In this document: piece by piece, positions 1 through 13,700 of the stretch
Layout of the letters: each line of letters begins with the position of its first letter
Position numbering within the stretch: position 1 is the first letter of the stretch
Position numbers and translations under genes: made by a program
Assembly (NCBI GenBank): GCA_030549495.1
Contig: JAUIRK010001028.1
Span: 372,001 to 436,000, forward strand
Length of the DNA: 64,000 nt
Direction of reading: 5' to 3'
Origin: Nectonema munidae
Taxonomy: Eukaryota; Nematomorpha; Nectonematoida; Nectonematidae
The notes under the pieces: generated by a model
Told to the model about the DNA's origin: nothing
The model's input: only the letters and a program-made list of their open reading frames with translations
Databases searched by the model: none

Positions 1-1594
1 TTAATCATATCTAATATTTCAAAGCTAATCCAAGGTTTGTATTTGTGTTTATACTTATTAATTTTCAATGTTCTAGTTGATTCTTTTATCAAAAAACGTA
101 TATTTTGAGTTAAATAATATTAAGAAAAATTGTTACTAAGAAAAAAGTTATCTATTAAAGTGTTTGATTGTAGTCGGCTAGGTAAAGTAATTGCGCAAAT
201 CAAATAATTAGAAATAATCAAAATAAAAATTGTATTAATATATCAGTTAGTTAAAAAAAAATCAGAAAATTATCAATTATTTGTTTACAAACAGATGGTA
301 ATCTGTATATATTTTGCATTTGAAATCAGATATTTCAACTATTAAAGATTGATGTTCAAATGAGTTGGAATTAATTTAAATCCTCATTAATTTACAATCA
401 TCAACACTATCGAAAGCATTAGATAGATTGAAGAAAATTACAGTAATATCATATTTAGAGTAGAGATTAAGATATATTTAAGTTAATTATTGGTATTAAA
501 ATTGTAATAAAAATGTACTAAGATATAATCTTAAATAATAAAGACAAAAGAAAGAAAAATCTTTATAAAACTATTGAAATGATGAATAATCACAAGTTTA
601 AAAAACATTAGTTATTGAATTTTATTGCTCTTAAGAAAAACATTGCGCAATCGTAGAAAAATATTAAACCAATTTTTACAAAAAGTAATTTAAAAAAAAG
701 TAAATTGATTGCAGATAATATAAATAATATTTAACCATTTACGCACTTACAAATGAAAGAATACAATAAACTATACGACAATAAAAGGTAAAGGTACCGT
801 GGGGTGTTTTCATCGAGAAAGCAGAATTGCGCCGCTTGTATCGAACTATGATTAAAGTAGGCTTGATATGAGATCGAACCCAAGACCTTGAGTTATCGAA
901 ACTCAGTATCTAACCAAACTCAATAATTTAATGGGATATTGACAAAATCAATTCTTGTAGTAAAATAAAAATTTTGAATTTTAAATCTTTTTTATTTTTT
1001 TTATTTTAACATTATTTTGTTCGATTAGAATGTTTTATAGTAGTAAATTTCTAACGACCTATTTAAAAAATAACTATCTTTTGTATATTATTATTGCTTT
1101 TACATGGCTTATGTTTATATGGCAAACTTATTTAAAAAAAAGACAGGTATTTTTTGCTTATTTTAATAGGGATAATATTTTTTTTCCAATAAATTTGTTT
1201 ATTCAATAAATTAGTTACGTTATTTTTTTCAATAAATTAGTTATGTGATTCTATTTTATTTAAATATTTGGTTTATATTTTTGGAATAAAATTTCTAGTT
1301 TTTGAATATCTTTGTTTCGAACAGTGTTGGTTAGTACTTTCTTACCGTAGTGTTTAGTTTCTTAGCAGTTATCATTTTTTTTCAGTTAATAACAAAATTA
1401 ATTGTAGAAGATGATTTCAATTGTGAACATATGTGAAGCGAAAATTTAGTTACATTATTATGTGACTGATTAAATGACTAGATTTTTTTATAAATTATTT
1501 TTAACAAATTGAATTTTGCTTAGTTATAGATAAGTTTACATAATTAACGTATAGTTTCTTTGAAAAAATTTTGTAATAAATTTTTTGTTTTTAG
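1..1594. other. AT-rich sequence upstream of the first visible Ste24 exon
   Basis: Apart from a SINE at 786-926 nothing is recognised. Whether this is intron or upstream sequence depends on where the missing N-terminal exon lies. Confidence 0.5.
786..926 (-). repeat. tRNA-derived SINE copy 1
   Basis: Read on the minus strand it has a tRNA-like head with a B-box-like GGTTCGATC, a middle part TCATAGTTCGATACAAGC, and the tail CCCCACGGTACC shared with the copies at 38416 and 42871. It is moderately diverged. Confidence 0.75.
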
Positions 1595-1741
1595 CTCAAT
1601 GTTGTGCGGTCTACTACAGAAGTACCGGATGAAATCAAAGAACAAATGTCCCTTGAAACCCTTTTGAAAGCAAAAGAGTACTCCCTTGATAAAGCATACT
1701 TTGCCATTATTCATTCTCTCTTTTTGCAATGCTTTATGACG
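1595..1741 (+). CDS. ZMPSTE24: Ste24 exon A
   Basis: The acceptor is ttttag at 1589-1594 and the donor gtaaat follows at 1742. The exon is 49 codons in phase 0 and reads [12 protein letters not shown], then KAKEYSLDK, the conserved N-terminal cytosolic stretch after the first membrane span. It begins in mid-protein, so an upstream exon must exist. Confidence 0.93.
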
Positions 1742-4700
1742 GTAAATATTTGATAACATTATATACAGTAAAAAGTTTTATTTATTAATTTTTTTTCTTT
1801 AATGCTTTTTATGTTATTTTTATGAATTTTTTGATTATTAAATATTCTTATTTCAAAATTGGAAATTGTCTTCGTAAAAATATCCTTCTTCTTTTGGGAG
1901 GAAAAGGTATCAACGCACAGCATTCTAAACATGATTCTAAATTTTTGCGCTAATTTTTAAAATTGATATATTTTGCAATAAATGTGGCTTGTTTATTAAT
2001 AATTTTTGAAAATTTTAAATAAACATCAATTTAAGGTTTGTCACCCTATTCTTGTGCTAAGGTTCCTAGATTTTTGAGTTTGATACTCTAAGGCAGAGTT
2101 GTCTAAGTCTTTTTTTGACCAACCATTAAGACATAAAATATCTTTATCTTGTCATGCTTTATTCTGAGAAGTATAAAATCATTAATATATTTTTCCTTTT
2201 ATATTTATGAATATTTAATTTGTTCAATCTATGTATCAATGCTCGTCATTTGTTGACTTCACTTAGATAGCATGTACCCTTTAAACCAGTGTTTTTCAAA
2301 CTCGACCCATACCAAGAACCACAGTTTGCTTAGGTCTAATAAGACAAACTCTGTTTACAATGTTTATTTATTCAGAATCTTTTTTGTCACGAACCATTTT
2401 ATTTTTCACACTACCCACTGAATGGTCGGGACCCACCGTTTGAAAAACGCTGCTTTAACCCATATTAGCCCAATGTTTACAAATGTAGATCTTTATTTTA
2501 AACATGATTTAATAAAAAAAACTAATATTTATACCAATTTTTGTTTATTTTATCATTATTTATTAATATATTTTTACTACATAAAAAAATAAAACAATTT
2601 AAAACAAAATTTATATATATAAATTAAATTTAAAACAAAATTTTAAAAAAATTTAAAAATTTAAAAAATGTGAAAATAATGTATTCTAATATTTTTTTAT
2701 TTGTCTTAAAATTAGGTCTACATATGTAGAGACATTGGGATAATATAATAATAAAATGTTATTTTCTGTATTTTGAAATATATTTTTTTAGATATGTTTA
2801 ATTTGTTTTTTTGCAATTGATATTTTCCAATTTTTTAAAAAGAATCGGAGTTATTTTACGGCAAAATAAAACATTTTCGATATTTGAGAGAAGCAATAGA
2901 CATGATTGAAAGTGAATCAACTCAAGCTACTGATATTGTTATAACTGGGCCACATGAAGATTCATAATGAAAATGATGAAAATATTCCTGTAGAAGTAGC
3001 CGGTGAAGATGTTTTTGTAAATGAAGGTTTTGGTGATTTGAATGAAGAACAAAACTTAAAAATGTAAAATAAAAAAAGTTACACTAAACTAGAGAAAAAA
3101 TATTTGAATCTTCTATACCAAGATTCGCATTCATCAGAAGAAATTTCATTTAAAATGTTATTTATTAAATCTTTCAATACTTTTTCATTCTTTGCTCCTC
3201 CTCTATTAACTTTACCTTTTCATATTGAAAAAATGTTTTCAATTGGATTTAAAAAAGGAGAGTAAGGTGGAAGGTAAAACAATTTCATGTCTTTGGTAAC
3301 ATCAAAAAACCCTTTATAGTGATGAATCCTTGCATTATCAAGTATGAATATTGCATTCATGTTTTTTTCAGCGCAGGACTTTTCAATATCGCAAATTTTG
3401 TAATACACCACTCCATTTTTGTTCATGGCTGCGACAACAGAGATATTTCTGCTTCTAGCGTTAGGAACAGCAACATAAGGTGAACAACCTTTTTTTGCGC
3501 GCCTTTTTTGGCCTTGATGAAACAGAAAAAGCCAACTTTAACGATAAAAACAAAGTTTTCATGTCGTGTTTCGGCTTCATTTCTGATTTTGGCTGCGTAT
3601 TCTTTTCTCTTTTCGATCGTACTTTCACAGTTTCTTCTTTCTGGTACCAAGACAATGTTTTTAATTCTATAATGAAAGGCTTTCAAACACCCATCAATAG
3701 TGCTTGTGCTTACCTGTAGTTTTAATTCATTCACCATGAGTAATGGATTCTCATCAACCCATCATTCAATAATCATTTTTTCTTCTTCATTCAACTTTGA
3801 TCATCGATCACCTCCACGTTTTTGATGATCAATTTGCCCTCTTTTCTCCCATCGAGATACATTACTCTTTTAATCATGAGATCTTTAACCTCATTAGAAA
3901 TTCGTTTACGAGATTTAGATGCACACGAATTCATCATGGAATTTTTTAACAACGGCTTAGAGTTTCAAAAAACAAAATAAATGACAAAGATCAAGTATGA
4001 TAAAGGCAAATAACAATTGATGCATCTTTTATATCTGTGCGAGTTGTTTCATCAAACAACTTGTCATAACATGACTATTGATGCAAAGATCTCATATGTC
4101 GACTTTACAAAAATGTGAATCGTCTGCGCGTTTACTAATGCTTTTTAATACAAATCTTCTGCTTTATGCTGGATATCGTCTGATTATTCTGGTCGTTAAC
4201 GGGTTAACCCTTTTAAGCATGGGTTTTTCTATCGTCTGCTTTCTTTCTCAATGAGTTTTTATATAAATTAAGCAGACGATTTTTGGACACTGGTGTCCCA
4301 TTGTGACTGAAAGGGAATGTTAATATGTTAATATGAATGAATGTTAATATGGGTTTAGCTTTAAATTTGCAGTAAGCAAATTGTTAATGGTATTCGCTAT
4401 TCTTTGAAACTGTTCATAAAATATCTATTCTAATTAAATTGAAAGATAAACCTAGTCTTTAATAATTAATTTTTATCAAATTATGCACATACGAAACTAA
4501 AAGTAAGGGGAGCGAACGATATATTTAAAAAGAATAAATATTTTTTGATTTGAACATTTTTCGATTCTTTGATTATTCGACAAATATAATATTTAAAATC
4601 GTGCAAATTGCAAAGTATAGGTAATAACTTTTGTAACATCGTTTGAGGTAGCAAAATATGAACAGAAAGTTTCATATTTTTTGATTTTTTAAAGAATATT

Positions 4701-7700
4701 TTTCGATTCTTTGATTACAGAATTTTATTTTGATTATTTGATAAAATATATTATTTAATATCGTGAAAAAATTAATAACTTATCTAACATCCTCTCCCCG
4801 AATGAGGTATATCAAATCTTACATCTAGCAAAATATGAACTGATAGGTTGGAGATGAATTATCGCGGTATACAGGTTGGAGATGAACCATCGTAGTATAC
4901 AGGTATAATGTATATAGGTAATAACTTATGTAGCATCGTCTCCCCGAATGAGGTATATCAAATCTTACATCTAGCAGAATGTTAACAGAAAGTTGAACAT
5001 TGTCTCCCTAGTTATTTGTACATGGAATAGAAACCATCGTAGTATACAGGCTGGAGATTAATCATTGTAGTATATAGTTTGGAGATGAATCATCGTAGTA
5101 TACAGGTTAGAGATGAATCATTGTAGTATATAGTTTGGAGATGAATCATCGTAGAATACAGGTTGGAGAAGAATCATCGTAATATACGGGTTGGAGATCT
5201 TAATATATCTAAATTTTATTCCAATTTTCTCTAATTTATTATATTTTGAGAGGCGTTGGGAATTAATGACTTTTTGTTTTAAACACCAAAGGTTTTTTAG
5301 TTTTTATTTTTTAGTTCGTAAAAAATAAGCTGAGTGAATGAAGAAAAAGAAATGAGAAAGGTCAGCACTGAGTAATGAACTGTCAGAAGATGTTTCACGT
5401 TTTTTAAGAAAGAGTGAACAGAAGATAGAGAGAAGGAAGCACCATCACATCTTGAAAGCATTAAGTGTCAATCGAGAAGGCAACATATATAAATTATGAA
5501 CACTATTTCTGATATGTGTCTGTTACCCTAACTACATTTTCTTGTACCTCTACTGTTAGAGTGACCGACATGCATATAACAATAGCCTCTTGATGTTGAA
5601 GCTGGCTCAGTTATTTCAAGCTGTTCAAATTCATAAAAAGATAAGATAAATCTGATAAAATATTTTCTGCCTCCTTTTTTAGTTCTTGGGAATTTGTTAG
5701 GACAATTACTTTTAGATATTACCCAACTATTGTGACACGCAATATCTAAGTAGTTTGAAAAATTGGAACTGTCCATTTTCTAGACATTCTATAAGATCTA
5801 AGCATCTGATTTGTTTTGTCTACCCCACTTTTGTATTGATTGTATAACAAAATTATTTCTGGTTTGCGTTTCCTTCCAATCAAATTTATTTTCCCCAAAT
5901 GTTGGCTTGAAATAACTTAAACAACTTTGAAATTACGATCAACATGTCTGGGGGCATAAGCCGTCAGGGAAGCATATTTGGTATAAATAAATTTTGATTC
6001 AGTTTCATTTAAGCCCAGCTGTTGTAAATGTTTGGGCCTAAAAATATGATGGATAAAAGTACGATTAGATCTAACAGTTCCACAAATAGTTAATTTTTTT
6101 GAAGTAGCCCACTGACACAACTCATGAGATGTGAAAAACCTCTCAGTAAATATTCCACATCCTTCAGGTAAATCACTATCCGTTATCAATCTTTTAACTA
6201 TATTTGCTCCAGAAAAAAAGTTCTATCAGTTAAACCTGAAACATAAACTTGAGACTTTAAAATATATAAAGATTTAGCATCTGTACAATGATATAATTTT
6301 ATGCCATAATGGCCAGGATTAGAAGGGTCGTATATTTTTATTCTACAACCTCCTCTAAATTTTACAAATCAAAACTTATAAAAACATGAACCAGAACATA
6401 TTTCTTGAAGTAGAAGCTCGAAGAAATGGTTCTTCAGTTTTTTCTCAAAATAAATATTTCAAATTTATTTGTTCATTCTTTGATTGCCCCATGTAGATTA
6501 AGCAGCCCAAATAAGTGAAAAGGTCACAAACATCAATTTTTTTGTTGTGTAGCCTTAGAAACTCAACACTTTAGTGTTTCGCTACTATGAATTTTAAATA
6601 AAAAAAAATTAAAAAAAAATTTACTTGAAATTTTCATCTAGTTTAACTTTTGTAGAATGAGAAATATGAAAAATTACTTCTTCATTAAAAAAAAGTTTAA
6701 GAATCCGTGAGAAATTTTGCGGGACCAACCGATAAATTTATTATTTATCAAGCAAAAGTAAACATAAAAAAGGAAAGAGAATGAATTCTGATTGCAAAGG
6801 GAGAAAATACTTTATTGGAAGAAACAAGGGTGTATACTGAGTATTGTATTGATATTTATATGCTTTTCAGTGGTCTCCAGTGTGTAGGTAAATTGATATT
6901 GGTGAAAGGCAGTCCGTAATTGTAATTTTCCAGCCTTAGGCGGCTAACTAATTGGCCAACCAATTAGTTGATAATAGCCATTTATCCATTATCACTCCTC
7001 AATTGTCATCGCAGTTCTTGATTGAGAACTTCAGTTAATTTACCAGCATTCGTTTCTTTTTTTGTCAAGCAGTCAGCTATTTGTATGTTATGTGGGACCC
7101 AGTTTATCTCTTTAATTCTAGTTTTTGCAGCATTTCTTTCAAAATCTTCATATCGATACGCAGTCTTTTTTCCTGGACTTGAGTTGTTGAGTTAACATTG
7201 TTGACCAAAGATTGGCAATCTACCATGAGGTAGATGGGAATCACGGATTCCATCGACAGGATTTCTTGCATTTGGGAAGCAAACAAATAGGACGCTACTG
7301 CTGCTTCCACTGCAGACATAGTCTCCGCTGCCAGCGTACTTTTACAGACCCACCGCAGTCTTTTGCTTTGCCACGAAATGAGGTTTAGGATTCCATTTTT
7401 TCCCTTTAAGAAAATCAAGTATCCTCCTTGTGAGCCTCCATCAGGTAAATTGCCGAAGCTGGCATCTGAAAAGGTGACGATGGACCAGTTGGTAAGAGAA
7501 CCTAAACAGTTATATGTTAAATTCACCTTATCGTCCTTTAACTTTCGTTTTATTTTATTTGCGCACTTCAAATCTTTAACTCATACACTTTTCATTTTAC
7601 AAGACAATTGACACGTCTCAAAAGATATGTCAGGTCTACATTGTGTTTCTACCCACAAATATTTTACGCAGACTTGTTTCAGGTCTTTCGCTTCATTTTC

Positions 7701-10700
7701 ATCCACTTCATCATCGTTGCTTCTCAAATTGGATACATCGAATTCTTTGATTTCATCGAAATAATGCGCTAGGGACATTTGTATTCCTCCATCAGATCTG
7801 TTGATTTCAACTTCAACATACTTTAGAGAATTGCTTTGTCTATCCATGCTTATCTGGAACTTTTCTTTAATACTTTCTATAACTTTTATTTCCAAGGTTC
7901 TATTTCCGCAGCATAAAATGTCATCCACATGACAGGCAATCATTCCATGCAGTCCATTTTCGTTTGTCAAATAGAAAAACGCGTTGTCGTAGCTTGTGAT
8001 CTTCATATTGAGTTTTACCATTTCTTCTCTTAGTCTATTATACCATTTACGTCCAGCTTCTCCAAGTCCATAGACACATTTTTTCAGTAGCCACAACTTT
8101 TGTGTTCTTGCTTCAGGTGGAGGCTCGAGATAAATCTTCCTTTCAATAGATTCTCCTTGCAGGTATGCACCTTTTATGTCCAACTGTCTAAGTGGCCATC
8201 GCTTGCTTACAGCAATGCTAAGGAGAATTCGAATGCTCTCTTTTTCACACGTTGGTGACACTTCTGAGCTCCTCTCTTTACACCCCCGGGCGCAAAGTCT
8301 TGCTTTTCTTTCTGATTTACCATCTTTTTGCTTCTCTGTGAAAATTAAAAAAATCTTAGAGTTTAACATGTCAAACAAGAGGTAGCGATAGAAAAGGAAT
8401 AAAAATATGGAAATATGTGAAGTCTATTTATAAATCATTTGCTGAAAATAGAAATGATAAGGTAATCTCGGAAAGAAAGTAAATTTCCCGTTCTATCGCT
8501 GATTTTGACTATTCAAATTTGTTCCTCAATTTGCATAATAGTTGATTGACAAGCGTTCAGCCAATCTCTAAATGCGCCTTAATGTGTAAAATTAGTGTAG
8601 AATTAGCATTGGGCTTAGGGTTAGTGTTAGCGCATTCGTACATGCATGCATTTACATATACATTTCTTGACATAAACTTTCCTATTTATTTGTATTAATA
8701 CACGTGTGACAAAACAACGAATACAAACATATTGACATTAGACACGCACCCATACACTGAAATACTTAAATCTAAAAACTGCGTATCCAATATACCTGCA
8801 ATTTATTCAAAATTAAGTACATTCGAATAAAGTTTCTTGTTTTTACTAAATTTCAGGGTCAACAAAATTCTAAAGTTTCAATTTTTGAAAAAATATCTTA
8901 TAAATTAGAAATGAATTATGTCGTTGTAGAAATGCGAATCTGGTATGTGGTCATCTACCGCGGCAATTATTATCTATCAATCATATAAAAAAAATTTTTT
9001 TTTGATTTCTTTGCGTATCAAAGATTCTACTTGGTACAGTGTTTACCCTATGCCATTAATAAATATTGATCTTTTTTGTTTCAGGTAGTTTTGCTCTTTG
9101 CTCTCATACCCGTCTTCTGGAGGATGAGCGGCTCTGTCATTGCAAGCTTTGGCTACACCTCTAAGAATGAAGTAAGAATGCGTTCCTCATTTTAAAATTT
9201 AGCAAAAAGTAGTTTCCAGTTCAACATGCCAAAAAGTATGTATTTTTTTTGGTAATTTTGTGCTATTAAATACTAGCATACATCAGTAATATTTTAATTT
9301 TACTCTAAAAACGATCTAAAATTAAAGATTAGAAAATTGATTATTAATAATAATAATTTGAAAAGTTCCTCTCAAACGAACTTCGACTTATTTGAACACT
9401 TAGACATTTCATTTCTTCATCCGCTTTAACTCAGCCAGGCGTTTTCTTGATTTTAACATTCTCACATATCAAATTACCGGGCCTCGTTTGTATTAAAAAA
9501 ATAAATATATAGAGAGACTTCGTTTAATCTAAATTTTCCCTAAATATTTTATCATTATTATCAGTGTTTTTTTAATTTTTTACTTTTCAATTATCCCAAG
9601 ATATGCTTAATACTTGTCACGCTTCACACTATTTAGTATAAAATTCCTGAATTCCACTTGCGAATTATAAATTGAATGTATTATGTGCATCATCATCATC
9701 ATCATGATCATCATCAAAGTGCCGTATTCATTTGGACGTGGGCAACCATGGAGCGCCATAGTTGTGATTTCTAGTTTACCATGGTTATTCTTGGAGATAT
9801 TACGTGGTGAGGGCCTCAGTTCTCTTCCACGACGTAATTGTAAGCTACGGACCTCTAGCCTTTGTCTAATTTGACTAACTGCAAAGCAGCACTAACTAGG
9901 CTTATTTGAAGGCGGCCTTACTCGCCTCGTCACGACATCGTCGTGAACATGGAACATTTTAAGTGGTAGAAAGGAATCACCCAATCAAATTCTCCGTCTC
10001 GTTATGTCGTCGTTGTTTGTTCGCGGCTGCTTATTCATCGAGCTAATCTCGCTTTTGTCACAGCTAACCACCATATGTGATGGCCGTTCCACTATCCACA
10101 ACCGGTGAACCCGCTCTCTAGCTGTTCCAACTCAGCAGAGAATCTGTATGCAAGCATACAAAAGTCTTAGATATAAAATTTGACATAATAAAAGGAAAAA
10201 TGATTTTGAGTTAGCCATTAATGCTACATGTGGTTGTCATTCTGATTCGCTGCTACTGGTAAGCATCTTAAACAGTTTTTTTAATAAACAGATTATTGAG
10301 ACCGCGTCAAGTTGTCAATAGCAAACAACCTGTAATAGTTATGACTTTAAAACTCCACTTATGTCAATCTTGGACTTAAGAGAAGTTAACTGCAGGTTTC
10401 GGAAGGGTCTTGTCTCCTTTTTCCCTGGTCATATGACACGTGTTCCAGTAGATCCTTTATAATACGGCCCATTTTTAACACGGATTCCTATCTTAGACTC
10501 ATGCGGGTCTACTGTTATTTGAAAACTAGGCCCTAAAATTTCCTTGAAATGCTTATTTCTTCAATTATGATGAGTGTATAGCGTTTCTCAACCACGATTC
10601 TTCGGAATCCTTTGATTCCGTAAAATGTTTTCATGCGTTTTCGCGGAACAAATGTGCGATGCTCTTGAAAAGTGGATTTTTTCAGTTGATCGCATAAGGT

Positions 10701-13700
10701 TTAAGTTTAACTATCAACATGGAGATGACAAACCGTTAGACCCCAAATAACAACAACAACCTTTGAGAACCTTGATTTTTATCTTCAAAAATAGTCTTCG
10801 ACTTATACATCAAACACAAAATTAAAATTTTACCCAAACTTGAACAACTCTGCCTACATTTGTAATAAATAAAATAATTTTTTTTATTTTATCTTTCGTT
10901 GTCTTGAGTTAACGAGATATACAACGTTTAATTTGATAAGCATTCTGTTTATTTCTTTAATGAATTACAACATAACATGGATGTTTAGAACTGGGATCGA
11001 TTTATACAACTCACATACATCGAATCCCAACATTTTGTTCTTCATTTTGCGGCTCGACCTACCCACCGACATATACTGTAATTTATTATATACCTTAAAG
11101 CGAGTTCCTTCCCCTCTTATGTTTTATGACCTATTTGAAGAGTAAATTTTTTTAACCTTTCTGTGTTGCTATAATTCCCATTTTCATCGCCCTTTTCAAG
11201 ATTCTCATCTATTTCTCTACCTACTTTCATTCAGTGTGCGTATTTCTCTTTAGATTTTGCAATCCAACGTCTTTTTGATTCTCGTTATTTTACTGACGCT
11301 TCCCATCTCCATTCCGTGGGACATCTACGGTGTCTTTTGGTTGGAAGGGAAGCATGGCTTCAACAAACAGGTTCCACTCTTACTCACTTCATTTCTTATC
11401 CGTCATTCTTTTATGAAGTAGTGCATTCAAGTCTTGCTTTGTTAAAAGCCTCATTCTCTTCTTATCGAATTGTTAGACCTTGAAAATTTTCCATGTGGTA
11501 ACTTGTTGGGAATGAAAGGAACAGTTTTAGCTTTTGGCGTAAACTGATTAACTGCCAACGCTTCATCAATCATTCGGCCTTTAATCAATATTAATATCAA
11601 TATATTTAGATACTTAATTTGACCTACTTCCCTGTCCACTACTTTGCAATTCGCAACACTTTTTATCACTATGACAGTTAATAGCCGTTTGTAAAAGACT
11701 TTTTCTTTAAAAAATGATTCCAAAAATCTTTCTACGTCTTGTAAGCGAAAACATACAGATTCTGGAACAATGATTTAATGATGGCCTATCTTATTGCTAA
11801 CTTTTATGATTACATCCATTAATTTTTGTTTGATAAAGAATGAATAAAGACTGCAATAAATTATGGTACATTTGACCTAAAATTAGCGGTCTAACTATTA
11901 AACGCGAGCCTATAATTTTCTATAGAAATCGCCATTTTTTGACTATTTAACGCGAGCTGCAGAAAAAAATGGCGAATTTTTTCCTTATCGAAAAAAAAGC
12001 CTTAAATTAATGTGGCCCTTAAAGTTTTGAAGGCTGTATTGCTGGAAAAAAAAATTTTCTCATTATTTTCTTTGCTGCGCATTTCGTCTAAATAAAGTAA
12101 GATAAAATTTAAATGGAAATCTACTCAATGGTTTTTTTAAATTTATTTGTGCCTAGTGTTCTAATTTTTTTAAGTCTTTATTTCTAATTTTTGTATCGTA
12201 TTGGTTTTATTATTAAGTTTTTGTTTTTTCAAGTTAATTTTTAACGTGAGAAGGCCTAGAAAAGCAATTGTTCAGATCCCTAGGGTGATATAATTTTTGT
12301 ATTTTAGGAATTTTTTCTACGAATTCTAATTCTAAGTTTTTGCTTAGAATTAGAATATTAACGCCTGATTACCTTTAGATAAAAAAATGTAAGGCTAAAA
12401 ATTATATATTCATTTCCAATTGATCTCTCTAAAGCAAAAAGTTTGATATGAAAGTGAAACTTTTATTGGTGATTCAATTCAAAGATTTACATTATTTTCT
12501 TAAGGGTTGTTTTTTTAAATAATATATTACATACTATTTATGCGACATACAAAATTGAAATTAAATCTTTAACAAAACAAAAAGGAACAGTTTTGTCTGC
12601 GTCTGTTTTTTCTATTTTAAATATAAAGTTAGATTTTTTTAGATGTCATTTCATTTTCTTTTTTGGTGTTAAATTTAAACGATCTTTGATACTCAAAATT
12701 TTGAAACTTTTGAACATTAAAATAAGTTGATATTAATATTATTGATAAAAAATAAAAGAGAATAAATTAAATGGAAAATAAATTGGATAAAATTTAAATT
12801 ATTAGAAAATTTGAACTTTTTTTATTTTAATTAATTTTTACTCAACTGTTTATATGGCCACTGATCGCTCGAGCTCGCGTTAAATCAGCTCGCGTCGAAT
12901 AGTTAGATCCTAAAATTAGCAATGACAATTGAAATGTAATAAATTATTATCGATAAATATTTATTTCAAAAATCCTATAAGCAGCAGTTTACCTATAGTC
13001 TGGTAATAGATTAAAAAATTTTTATTAGTTGGAAAAAATTACGAGGCATGAAATTACAAAATTACGAAAAAGGAAATTCGAAAAACGAAATACGCAATTT
13101 TTTATCTCATCCATCTTTTAAAATGGCGATTTACTTTCTATTATTATAAGCCTTCAATTTGTTGTTTTCAAAAGTGATTTTCTTACATTTTGTATTTATA
13201 AAGTAAATATTAAATATATTTCAAACTTCAGTTAAAAATGAAATTGTTATGTTTTTTTTGATTGGTTAATTTAAAATTCTGAATCTTACAGTCCATAACA
13301 AGAATACGTCTCGGTATAATTCGGAGGATATCAATATGAAGCACCCATTACCCAACTAAAGCGTTGTTCATGACAAAAAAACTTTTCATATAATTTTGAG
13401 GCATTTACTCGCTGACGACAGTTGTTGACTGTTAGACCGTTGTAAATTTTTAGCCCTCTTTTCGCTATGCCAGATAAAACGTTGATCGTTGGCATCCCTA
13501 ATTTCGCTAGAACCATATGGTACACGTTTGTGACATTCAAATCATAATGATCTTTTCTCTCACATCAACTGTTTCAGACTCCAATGTTTTACCTGAAAGA
13601 TCAAATAAAAAGTTTTGTTGTGATGCTTGTCATAGCACTTCCCATACAATCTCTCTTGATTTGGATTGTAAAAAATGGCGGCAAATTCTTTTACTTCTAC

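Larger units (their letters stand above)
1742..9084. other. Ste24 intron between exons A and B
   Basis: 7.3 kb holding the MITEs, Tc1-like, piggyBac-like and copia remnants and minisatellite listed separately. The stretches 2453-2849, 6400-7010 and 8773-9084 show nothing recognisable. Confidence 0.85.

Noticed and set aside
8352-8772. Considered as a long terminal repeat of the neighbouring copia fossil
   Set aside because: It lacks typical ends, has no partner on the other side, and its second copy at 21313 stands alone.
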